A stretch of DNA of 64,000 bases from Geothrix terrae (lineage in GTDB: Bacteria > Acidobacteriota > Holophagae > Holophagales > Holophagaceae): the NCBI RefSeq assembly GCF_022808775.1, contig NZ_JAKZLA010000007.1, positions 101,751 through 165,750 on the forward strand, written 5' to 3'. The position numbers were made by a program, and so were the translations under genes. The number at the start of each line of letters is the position of its first letter. Within the stretch, counting starts at the first letter, position 1. This document shows positions 40,588 to 49,983 of this stretch, one piece after another. The notes beneath the pieces were generated by a model. It saw only the letters and a list, made by a program, of their open reading frames with translations. It ran no database searches and was not told the origin of the DNA.

Positions 40588-42183
40588 ATGAAGATCATCG
40601 TGACCGACGAGGTGACCGGCGAAGGCCTAGCCCTGCTCCAGCGGGACCCGCGGGTCACCCTCGACGTGAAGCTGGGGCTGTCCCGGGAGGCGCTGCACGC
40701 CTGCATCGGCGGGTACGACGCCATCATCACCCGCAGCGGCACCACGGTGGACAAGGCCCTGCTGGACGCCGCCACGAACCTGAAGATCGTGGCCCGGGCC
40801 GGCGTGGGCATCGACAACGTGGACGTGGACTACGCCAGCTCCAAGGGCGTCATCGTGGTGAACGCGCCCTTCGGCAACACCAACAGCGCCGCGGAGCACA
40901 CCCTGGCCCTGCTGCTGTCCGCCTGCCGCCACGTGCCGGCCGCGGACGCCAGCCTCAAGGCCGGGGAGTGGAAGCGGGCGAAGTTCACGGGCGTGGAGCT
41001 GAAGGGCAAGACCGCCGGCGTCATCGGCCTCGGCAAGGTGGGCGGCCGTGTGGCCACGCGGCTCAAGGCCTTCGAGTGCGAGGTGCTGGGCTGCGATCCC
41101 TACATCAGCGCCAAGCGGGCCCAGGACCTGGGTGTGCGCCTGGTGGACCTGGACGAGCTGTGCCGCACCTGCGACATCCTCACGGTGCACACGCCCCTGA
41201 ACGACGAGACCCGCGGCATGATCGGCCCCGACCAGCTGGCCCTGATGAAGGAGGGCGTCATCCTGCTCAACGTGGCCCGGGGCGGCATCCTGGACGAGCC
41301 CGCGCTTCTGGCGGCCCTCGATGCCGGCAAAGTGGCCCTGGCCGCCGTGGACGTCTGGTCCGAGGAGCCCCCCAAGTCCGAGCTGCTCAAGCGCCTCATC
41401 GGCCACGAGCGGGTGGTGGTCACCCCCCACCTGGGCGCCAACACCCAGGAGGCCCAGGTGAATGTGGCCATCGACGTGTCCCGCGAGATCCTCAGCTACC
41501 TGGACCGGGTCCCCCTGGAGAACGCCGTGAACCTGCCCCGCTTCGATCCGGCGGTCATGGACCAGATGCGGCCCTACTTCAAGCTCATGGCCGTGCTCAG
41601 CGAGTTCGGCCTCCAGCTGGTGAAGGGCAGCCTGGACCGCGTCACCTTCGGCTTCTCCGGCGCCATCGCCCACCACGACTGCTCGCCCCTCACCGTGAGC
41701 GGCCTGGCCGCCCTGCTGGGCCGGGCCACGGACCAACCCGTGAACATGGTCAACGCCAACCTGGTGGCCGAGCGCATGGGCCTGGTGGTGGAAGAGCGCA
41801 AGTCCACCGAAGGCGGCGCCTTCTCCAACCTGGTCACCCTCACGCTGGAGGGCAGCGGGAAGACCCGCGTGCTGTCCGGCACCCTCTTCGAAGGCACCCC
41901 CCGCATCGTCCGCCTGCGGGACTACGCCATGGACTTCATGCCCGAGGAGCACATGCTGCTGCTGAGCTACCAGGACCGCCCGGGCATGATCGGCAGGATC
42001 GGCACGGTGCTGGGCCAGCACGACGTCAACATCGCCTTCATGAACCTGGGCCGCCGCGAGAAGAAGGGCGAGGCCATGGTGGTGCTCTCGGTGGATTCGC
42101 CCGTGCCGCCCGCCGTGATCGCCCAGCTCCAGCAGGCCACGGAGGCCACCTTCATCCGGGCGCTGCACCTGCCTTCGGCCTGA
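40588..42183 (+). CDS. serA: D-3-phosphoglycerate dehydrogenase
   Basis: 531 residues, the long type of SerA that starts serine synthesis. The catalytic and NAD domain shows VIGLGKVGGRVATRLKAF and the catalytic Arg, Glu and His region (NVARGGILDEPALLAAL, then VVTPHLGANTQEAQVNVA). It is followed by the allosteric substrate-binding (ASB) domain (about 320-450) and a C-terminal ACT domain (about 455-531, MLLLSYQDRPGMIGRIGTVL) that usually binds serine. Start ATG at 40588. The next gene, a phosphatase, starts 56 bases downstream, but it belongs to the phosphoglycolate-phosphatase type and not to SerB by motif. Confidence 0.94.
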   Translation: MKIIVTDEVTGEGLALLQRDPRVTLDVKLGLSREALHACIGGYDAIITRSGTTVDKALLDAATNLKIVARAGVGIDNVDVDYASSKGVIVVNAPFGNTNSAAEHTLALLLSACRHVPAADASLKAGEWKRAKFTGVELKGKTAGVIGLGKVGGRVATRLKAFECEVLGCDPYISAKRAQDLGVRLVDLDELCRTCDILTVHTPLNDETRGMIGPDQLALMKEGVILLNVARGGILDEPALLAALDAGKVALAAVDVWSEEPPKSELLKRLIGHERVVVTPHLGANTQEAQVNVAIDVSREILSYLDRVPLENAVNLPRFDPAVMDQMRPYFKLMAVLSEFGLQLVKGSLDRVTFGFSGAIAHHDCSPLTVSGLAALLGRATDQPVNMVNANLVAERMGLVVEERKSTEGGAFSNLVTLTLEGSGKTRVLSGTLFEGTPRIVRLRDYAMDFMPEEHMLLLSYQDRPGMIGRIGTVLGQHDVNIAFMNLGRREKKGEAMVVLSVDSPVPPAVIAQLQQATEATFIRALHLPSA

Positions 42184-42239
42184 TCCGGAGGGCGGAGCCC
42201 CACCGCGCGGTCTGCCATCATGGAGGCCGGGAGGCCTCT

Positions 42240-42887
42240 TTGAAACTCATCGCCTGGGACTTCGACGGCACGCTGGTGGACAGCCGCCCCCTCATCGAGG
42301 CGGGCATGGCCCACGCCCTGGACGCTCTGGGCCAACCGCGCTCGGTCATGGACGAGTGGCTCAAGTACGTGGGCCTGCCGGTGGAGGCGGGCATCCGGAA
42401 CACCTTCGGCCCCCTGGGCCTGGACTACGACACGGTGCTCAAGGCCTACCGCAGCTTCGGCCATGCGGAGCACGAGCACCTGATGCAGCCCTTCGAGGGC
42501 ATCCCCGAGCTGCTCGAGGAGCTGCGGGGGCGCGGCCAGCGCATGGCGGTGGCCACCTCCAAGCGCCGGGTCCCCCTGCTGCGCCAGATGGCCCGGTGGG
42601 GCTGGGAGGCCTACTTCGACCCCATCATCACCCCCGATGAGGTCACCCACGGCAAGCCCCACCCCGAGAGCCTGGAGAAGATGCAGGCCCTGACCGGCCT
42701 GGCCCCGGAGGAGATCCTCATGGTGGGCGACACCCCCTTCGACCTGGACATGGCCCGGGATGCCGGGGTGCCCAGCCTGGCCGTGGGCCACGGCTTCTAC
42801 TCCCAGGAGGCCCTGGCCGCCTGCGGCCCCCTGGCCTACGCGCCGGACACGGCCGCGCTCCGGGACATTCTCCTGGCCTATCTATGA
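42240..42887 (+). CDS. HAD superfamily phosphatase (Gph-like)
   Basis: 215 residues. HAD motif I is WDFDGTLVDS, with both aspartates. The motif II threonine is in MAVATSKRR, motif III is the lysine of HGKPHPE, and motif IV is MVGDTPFDLDMA. The helical cap lies between motifs I and II, as in phosphoglycolate phosphatase. No ATG is in frame near the N-terminus. The TTG at 42240 is assigned because GGAGG lies 5 bases upstream and the protein then begins two residues before motif I. It probably shares the serA transcript. Confidence 0.86.
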   Translation: MKLIAWDFDGTLVDSRPLIEAGMAHALDALGQPRSVMDEWLKYVGLPVEAGIRNTFGPLGLDYDTVLKAYRSFGHAEHEHLMQPFEGIPELLEELRGRGQRMAVATSKRRVPLLRQMARWGWEAYFDPIITPDEVTHGKPHPESLEKMQALTGLAPEEILMVGDTPFDLDMARDAGVPSLAVGHGFYSQEALAACGPLAYAPDTAALRDILLAYL

Positions 42888-42888
42888 T

Positions 42889-42934
42889 CCGGGGGGGACC
42901 GCCTGCTCGCCTCGCTCGCGATGTCCCCCCCGGA
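42889..42934. repeat. Inverted repeat behind the HAD gene
   Basis: CCGGGGGGGAC (42889-42899) and GTCCCCCCCGG (42924-42934) form an 11-bp stem across 24 bases. It starts right after the stop codon and may stabilise the 3' end of the upstream mRNA. Confidence 0.6.
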
Positions 42935-42942
42935 GCCCCCCG

Positions 42943-42974
42943 CCTCGATCTCAGGCTAAGCCTGAGATCGAGGC
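42943..42974 (+). terminator. Perfect 14-bp stem-loop between the HAD gene and moaC
   Basis: GCCTCGATCTCAGG pairs with CCTGAGATCGAGGC around the loop CTAA. No T-tract follows, so it may be an attenuating structure or a protein-binding dyad rather than a classical terminator. moaC starts 22 bases downstream. Confidence 0.5.
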
Positions 42975-42996
42975 CATCCCCAACCCAGGAGCCGAC

Positions 42997-43497
42997 ATGG
43001 CCGAGCTGACACACCTCGATCCCGAAGGCCGCCCCAAGATGGTGGACGTCTCCGCGAAGGCCGTGACGCGGCGCCTCGCCGTGGCCGCGGGCTACCTGGA
43101 GCTGGACGCCCCCGCCGCCGAGGCGCTGTCGAAGGGCGGCGGCCCCAAGGGCGATCCCTGGTCCGTGGCGCGGATCGGCGCCGTGGGCGGCGTGAAGCGC
43201 GCCTCGGACCTGATCCCCCTGGCCCACCCCCTGGCCATCGAGGCCGTGGACGTCGTCCACCACTGGGACCCCGCCACCCGGCGGGCCTGGCTCCGGGTGG
43301 CCGTGAGCTGCGAGGGGCGCACGGGCATCGAGATGGAGGCCCTGGCCGGCGTGACCGTGGGCCTGCTGGTGCTCTACGACATGCTCAAGGCCGTGAGCCA
43401 CGGCATGGCCCTCGGGCCGGCCCGCCTCCTCCGCAAAGAGGGGGGGCGGCGGGGCACCGTGACCCTGCCCTGGGAAGGGTGCCCCTGGGCGCCCTGA
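42997..43497 (+). CDS. moaC: Cyclic pyranopterin monophosphate synthase
   Basis: 166-residue MoaC, which acts on the MoaA product to make cyclic pyranopterin monophosphate for molybdenum cofactor. The family signature is unmistakable: PKMVDVSAKAVTRR at the N-terminus, DLIPLAHPL, then VSCEGRTGIEMEALAGVTVG and LYDMLKAV. Length equals the family norm of about 160. The ATG at 42997 has AGGAG 5 bases upstream. Other Moco genes are not adjacent. Confidence 0.95.
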   Translation: MAELTHLDPEGRPKMVDVSAKAVTRRLAVAAGYLELDAPAAEALSKGGGPKGDPWSVARIGAVGGVKRASDLIPLAHPLAIEAVDVVHHWDPATRRAWLRVAVSCEGRTGIEMEALAGVTVGLLVLYDMLKAVSHGMALGPARLLRKEGGRRGTVTLPWEGCPWAP

Positions 43498-43539
43498 GCC
43501 CGCCACGCCAGTTGGAAAACATTTGCATATGCAAGGTTC

Positions 43540-43634
43540 CAGGACCCCGGTAGGATTGGGGACTGGACTGTTCCTTATTCCATCGTCGACCGGGGTCACG
43601 ACCCCCCCAAGGAGGCCTAGCGAAGCAGGCTTTT
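43540..43634 (+). ncRNA. Candidate structured mRNA leader of the LysM-M23 gene
   Basis: GACCCCGG (43543-43550) can pair with CCGGGGTC (43590-43597). The alternative GGGGT (43592-43596) with ACCCC (43601-43605) would break that stem. A small hairpin, GCCT..AGGC (43615-43630), is followed directly by TTTT. Mutually exclusive stems before a terminator-like hairpin suggest a riboswitch or attenuator; no known class is recognised. A palindrome, TTGCATATGCAA, lies just upstream at 43523-43534. Confidence 0.4.
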
Positions 43635-43657
43635 CCGTTCCAGCCGGGAGTTCATTC

Positions 43658-44737
43658 ATGCGTCTTGCCGTCTTGACCCTCGTTCTCGCGTCCCTCAGCC
43701 TCGGCCTCCAGGCCGCCCCGAAGCGGACCTCCAAGAAGACCTCCTCCAGGCCCGCCGATGATGGTGCCGTCCACATCGTGCGCAAAGGCGAGACCGCTGC
43801 CGCGATCGCCCGCGCCCATGGCATGAGCCTGGCCGACCTGACCGCCCTGAACCCCGGACGGAAGCTGTCCAAGCTGTCCCTGGGCATGAAGCTGAAGGTG
43901 CGCGCCTCCAAGGCTGAGACCCGGGCCGAGACCCGGGCTGCGGCGCCGGAGGCGGAAGAATCGGCCGTCCAGCCTCTCCCGGCGACCCCCCGGCCCGCCC
44001 TCGCCGCCCTGCCCGCGCCCGCCGTCGTGCCCCCGGCGCCCATGCCCCACCTGGAGCGCCTGCTGCCCTACCAGGTCCGCGCCGTGGCTCCCGAAGCCCG
44101 GACCGGCGGGACCTCGGGCCACCTCGAGGCGCACCTGCCTCCGGACAACCCCTCCCAGCTCCTGGCCCGCATGCAGCCGGTCATGCCGCCGGTCAGCGAG
44201 GCCGAACTGAACGCCCTGCTGCCCACCTTCACGCCGGCCGACCCGGGCCACCTCGACCTGCTCTGGCCCGTGGAGACCCGGACCATCAGCTCCGCCTGGG
44301 GCCCCCGGATGCGCACCAAGACCGTGCGGGTGAAGAACCAGCGCAAGAAGCGGATCCGCTACAAGGGCCGGCACCGCGGCATCGACCTCAACGCCCCCGC
44401 CGGCACGGCCGTGTTCGCGGCCCTGGACGGACAGGTGGTGATGGCCGGGAAGCACAAGCAGTACGGCAACTTCGTGGTGGTGGATCACGGGAACGGCGTG
44501 GCCACCCTCTACGCCCACCACCAGCTGAACCTGGTCCATGAGGGCGACATCGTCCGCCGGGGCCAGAAGATCGCCGAGGTGGGCCGCACGGGCAACGCCA
44601 CGGGTCCGCACCTCCACTTCGAGCTCAAGATCGATGGGGTTCAGCAGAATCCCCTGCCGGTCCTCAACGACGAAGAAGAGGTCTCCGCCGAACTCGCCGC
44701 CCAGAACGCCCTGCTGGGGGCCGGCGCCAAGCGCTGA
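43658..44737 (+). CDS. Secreted LysM-M23 peptidoglycan endopeptidase
   Basis: 359 residues: signal peptide (MRLAVLTLVLASLSLGLQA), a LysM domain at about 38-83 (HIVRKGETAAAIARAHGMS), a proline-rich linker and a C-terminal M23 domain. All four metal ligands are in place: HRGID (H239, D243), the YAHH histidine and GPHLHFEL. It is therefore predicted to be an active zinc endopeptidase, in contrast with the degenerate LytM protein at 11676-12818. The start at 43658 gives a normal signal peptide; the upstream open frame runs through the structured leader. Role: cell-wall remodelling outside the cytoplasmic membrane. Confidence 0.9.
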   Translation: MRLAVLTLVLASLSLGLQAAPKRTSKKTSSRPADDGAVHIVRKGETAAAIARAHGMSLADLTALNPGRKLSKLSLGMKLKVRASKAETRAETRAAAPEAEESAVQPLPATPRPALAALPAPAVVPPAPMPHLERLLPYQVRAVAPEARTGGTSGHLEAHLPPDNPSQLLARMQPVMPPVSEAELNALLPTFTPADPGHLDLLWPVETRTISSAWGPRMRTKTVRVKNQRKKRIRYKGRHRGIDLNAPAGTAVFAALDGQVVMAGKHKQYGNFVVVDHGNGVATLYAHHQLNLVHEGDIVRRGQKIAEVGRTGNATGPHLHFELKIDGVQQNPLPVLNDEEEVSAELAAQNALLGAGAKR

Positions 44738-44865
44738 GCGCCACCAGGTACTCTGAACCTCCGCGCCACCCGCGGCACTGGAAGGAAGCGCCCCACCGTG
44801 TCCCGGCGCGGGACCGGCCGCGGACGCCATGCTAGACTTGATCCTTTCGCCGTTCTGAGGTGGTC

Positions 44866-46797
44866 ATGCCGTTGTACCGAGCTACCCTTCGGGCCCTGGG
44901 GGCCGTCGTGCTTCTGGCCTCGGCGCTGGCCTGCGGGGGGAAGAAGGGCGGGGATAGTGCCGCCGCCACCACCATCACCGTCTCGGGCACCGTCACCTAC
45001 ACTCGCGTGCCCCTCGCCACGGACGCCAATGGCGTGCCCACGGGACTGGTGGACAGCACCGTGGCGACGAACCTCAAGTCGATGCCCGCCCGGTACGCCA
45101 AGATCCGGGTCTATCAGCGCAACGACCAGCTCAACCCCGACGGGGTGACCAAGTCCACCTCCTGGATCCAGGTCTCCTCCAAGGACGATTCGACCTACAC
45201 CGACGCCAACGGGGCCTACAGCGTGACGGTGGCCAAGGACAAGCCCCTGATGGTCGAGCTCCTGAGCACCTTCGACGGGGGGGGGACCCCGGTGAACCTG
45301 ATCGGCGATCCGGCCGGGATCAACAGCACCATCCCCCAGGCCACCCGCTACCGCTACGCGATGCGCAAGGCCGTGGACGGCACCGCCCCCTCGGGAGATC
45401 CGACACCGTCGGCCCTCCCCGCCGGAAACAGCGTCGTCAACTTCACGGTCGGGCTCTCGGATGCCTGGTGGCTGGTCGATCCGACCCTGTTTTCCGGCTA
45501 CCTCATGTCTCCCGAAGGGGTCAACCCCGTCCTTGAGACCAGCCTGCCCGGCAGGACCACGGGCACCGGCAGCCGCGTCCTCGCCATCGGCGACACCATC
45601 GCCAGCTTCCGGAACGCCTTCGGGACCGCCACCCCTGGCACCGTCCTCGACCTCCACTATGCTCCGGGCGTGTCGGAACCCCGCGGCTCCTTCGTGGAAT
45701 TCGACCAGTCTGTCTATCCCCTGTCCTACGACTACCTTCGCCAGTCTTTCCATTATTTCGGATCCATCCAGGGTGGCCCGACCAACGACGATGCCTGGGA
45801 CGAAGGCGTCATCCTGCCCCTGATCGCCCGTGGCGCCCTCTATGCCAGCGGATCCGGCCGGACCTTCTCCATCCCCCGGGCCCCCCTGTTCCCCGTCGGC
45901 GCGGCCCTCGCGGACCTGAGCCCGGACATGGCCCGCATCGAAGGCCTGGCCGAGGCCATGGCCGCCGATGTCCTGAAGTCCCCCTACCTGGCGGACACCC
46001 AGGGCACCGGCCTGGCCGCCCCCGTCGTCGACATCCGGGATCTGAGCGGGCTGACCTCCGCCCAGCTCACGCCCTACGCCGCCCCCGCCCTCCGCGCCAT
46101 GGCCTGGGAGATCATCCTCAAGGCGAACAGCCTCGCCAGCCCGGGGACCTCCACCGATTGGGCCAAGATCGACCCCATGGCCACGGCCAGGCTCTTCCTG
46201 TCCCCCAGCAGGACGAACTCCGACGGCCTCCGGGATTCGGAACCGCTCAACATCTACTCCCAGGTCGCCCGCCTCAAGGAGCTCAAGACCGCGGCCGAGC
46301 CGGTCGATCTCGCGGCAATCTTCACGGATTCGACCTTGAGCGCCCTCACGACGCCCTTCGGCGTGCCCTGGCCGCGGCCCACCACCGGGGCCCTGGCATC
46401 CTTCGTGGAGAATTGGGGCACGGATCCCAACGCCCTCACCACCCCGCTGGCCCCCTTCACCCTCAGCATGGCCAAGGCCGTCCAGGTCCGGGGCAGCTAT
46501 CCGAACCAGTCCGAAGGCGAAGTGTTCTACAGCGGCTTCAACGTCAGCGCCGACCGGCGCTACGTGGTCGGCGTGAGCATCTCCCCGGCCCTGGCGCCCG
46601 GGAGCGAGGTGGATCTGGACCTGCCCTTCATCGACCGGAGCTTCGCCTTCACCGGCGCCGGCGGCACCACGGGCGTCGTCACCCTCATCGCCTACCGGAC
46701 CCCTCCGGCCTACCATCCGGTGCGGGTGCGGCTGAAGAGCCCGAGTGCCATCCAACCCGACGTGATCGTGACCGTGAGCTTCACGCCCAGCCTCTAG
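44866..46797 (+). CDS. Large lipoprotein of unknown function
   Basis: 643 residues with a signal peptide and lipobox (ASALAC), then a basic/glycine linker. Residues 35-130 look like a beta-sandwich of the carboxypeptidase-regulatory type (VSGTVTYTRVPL, DANGAYSVTV). The rest is a large alpha/beta region with no recognised motif. The ATG at 44866 has GAGG 5 bases upstream. Its closest analogue in this window is the DUF4382-region lipoprotein at 4904, which shares the lipobox plus beta-sandwich idea but not the sequence. It may be co-transcribed with the phosphorylase gene 20 bases downstream. Confidence 0.65.
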   Translation: MPLYRATLRALGAVVLLASALACGGKKGGDSAAATTITVSGTVTYTRVPLATDANGVPTGLVDSTVATNLKSMPARYAKIRVYQRNDQLNPDGVTKSTSWIQVSSKDDSTYTDANGAYSVTVAKDKPLMVELLSTFDGGGTPVNLIGDPAGINSTIPQATRYRYAMRKAVDGTAPSGDPTPSALPAGNSVVNFTVGLSDAWWLVDPTLFSGYLMSPEGVNPVLETSLPGRTTGTGSRVLAIGDTIASFRNAFGTATPGTVLDLHYAPGVSEPRGSFVEFDQSVYPLSYDYLRQSFHYFGSIQGGPTNDDAWDEGVILPLIARGALYASGSGRTFSIPRAPLFPVGAALADLSPDMARIEGLAEAMAADVLKSPYLADTQGTGLAAPVVDIRDLSGLTSAQLTPYAAPALRAMAWEIILKANSLASPGTSTDWAKIDPMATARLFLSPSRTNSDGLRDSEPLNIYSQVARLKELKTAAEPVDLAAIFTDSTLSALTTPFGVPWPRPTTGALASFVENWGTDPNALTTPLAPFTLSMAKAVQVRGSYPNQSEGEVFYSGFNVSADRRYVVGVSISPALAPGSEVDLDLPFIDRSFAFTGAGGTTGVVTLIAYRTPPAYHPVRVRLKSPSAIQPDVIVTVSFTPSL

Positions 46798-46817
46798 TCC
46801 TCCGCCCAGGAGACGCC

Positions 46818-47633
46818 ATGACCGCCTCTTCCGCCCTCCAGGCCCTGCAGGCCCGGGCGCCCTTCGTCCCGGATCTCGCCATCGTCCTGGGTTCGGGCCT
46901 GGGCGCCCTGGCGGAAAGCCCCGAGGCGAAGGCCGGCGTGGCCGTCCCCTTCACGGACCTTCCGGGCTTCCCGGCCCCCACCGTGGCCGGCCACGGCGGC
47001 AAGCTGGTCTTCTGCGAGTTCGAAGGCCGGAAGATCGTCCTGCAGGCGGGGCGCTTCCACTTCTACGAGGGCCATCCCATGCCGCTCGTCGTCACGCCCA
47101 TGCGCCTCTACGGGCGCCTCGGCGTGAAGGCCGTGCTGCTGACGAACGCGGCCGGGGCCCTCAACCCGGCCTTCGGCGTGGGGGAGCTGATGGCCCTCAC
47201 GGACCACATCAACCTCTTCGGCACCAACCCCCTCATCGGCCCCAACGTGGAGCCCGGCCCGCGCTTCCCTGACATGACGGCGGTCTACGACTCGGCCTTC
47301 CGGACCCATCTCAGGGCCTGCGCCACGGGCCTGGGCCAGACCTTGCGCGAGGGCGTGTACCTGGGCCTGACGGGCCCCAGCTACGAAACGCCCGCCGAAA
47401 TCCGGGCCTTCCGGGTGATGGGCGCCGACGCCGTGGGCATGAGCACTGTGCCCGAGGCCATCGTGGCCCGGCACGAGGGCATGCGCGTGGCCGGAATCTC
47501 CTGCCTCTGCAACATGGCCGCCGGCCTCCTGCCCCAGCCCCTCACCCACCAGGAAGTGCTGGAGGCCGGAGCCGCCGCCGCTGGCCGCTTCGAGGCGCTG
47601 GTGCGCGCCTTCGTGCGGGACCTGCCGTTGTAG
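46818..47633 (+). CDS. Purine nucleoside phosphorylase (trimeric, PNP/MTAP family)
   Basis: 271-residue phosphorylase that splits purine nucleosides with phosphate. Motifs: IVLGSGLGALAE (phosphate loop), AGRFHFYEGHPM, LLTNAAGALNP, LTGPSYETPAEIRAF and VGMSTVPEAIVARHEGM, all typical of the trimeric inosine/guanosine type. The ATG at 46818 has AGGAG 5 bases upstream. A strong terminator follows. Nothing suggests methylthioadenosine preference over inosine/guanosine. Confidence 0.92.
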   Translation: MTASSALQALQARAPFVPDLAIVLGSGLGALAESPEAKAGVAVPFTDLPGFPAPTVAGHGGKLVFCEFEGRKIVLQAGRFHFYEGHPMPLVVTPMRLYGRLGVKAVLLTNAAGALNPAFGVGELMALTDHINLFGTNPLIGPNVEPGPRFPDMTAVYDSAFRTHLRACATGLGQTLREGVYLGLTGPSYETPAEIRAFRVMGADAVGMSTVPEAIVARHEGMRVAGISCLCNMAAGLLPQPLTHQEVLEAGAAAAGRFEALVRAFVRDLPL

Positions 47634-47666
47634 AGGCCTGAACACCCGTCTCCCTGTTGTGGGAAA

Positions 47667-47695
47667 GAAGAAGCCCGGCTCTGCCGGGCTTCTTC
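47667..47695. terminator. Bidirectional terminator between pnp and acs
   Basis: GAAGAAGCCCGGC and GCCGGGCTTCTTC form a perfect 13-bp stem with loop TCT. A-rich and T-rich outer pairs serve both convergent genes. Confidence 0.8.
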
Positions 47696-47699
47696 GCGG

Positions 47700-47744
47700 G
47701 GGCCCGGGGGTGTGCGCGCAGCGAAGCGGAGCGCGGAACCCCCG
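47700..47744. repeat. GC-rich dispersed repeat, copy 1
   Basis: A GGGGG...CCCCC-bounded element whose core reads GTGTGCGCGCAGCGAAGCGG followed by AGCGCGGA. The same core, with GGCG in place of AGCG, is found at 63250-63279 inside the ribosomal operon. Between pnp and acs it lies outside any gene. Confidence 0.7.
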
Positions 47745-47751
47745 GACGGTA

Positions 47752-49698
<1,947 letters not shown>

Positions 49699-49951
49699 GG
49701 GTCGGCTCCGTGCCAGAGGGTGAGATGAAGGCGGGAAATGGCGGAGGAGCGTGTGGATGCCGGTGGAGGCCTGGATCTCCACGCAGGTCCGTCAGGCTGT
49801 GAAAGACGTTGGAAGGGGGGAGGAGGCGATCATTCTCCGGCCCGCTCTGCCCCTTGTCCAGCACTCGTTACCTCGGGTAGAGCCTCCAGTCCGGTGCCCA
49901 GAACCCAAGCGGTGGGGTCGGGCGAAGTCCCCTCCGCCCGACCCCTTCTGC
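49699..49951. other. Gap upstream of acs
   Basis: Should contain the acs promoter. No convincing -35/-10 pair or sigma-54 element (GG-N10-GC with flanks) was recognised, and no gene is supported. Confidence 0.4.
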
Positions 49952-49978
49952 CTTCCCGGCGGCCCGGCCGCCGGGAAG
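49952..49978 (-). terminator. Stem-loop behind the MHS transporter gene
   Basis: A 12-bp perfect stem (CTTCCCGGCGGC with GCCGCCGGGAAG) and loop CCG, beginning 5 bases past the stop. There is no T-run, so its strength is uncertain. Confidence 0.6.
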
Positions 49979-49983
49979 TCCGA

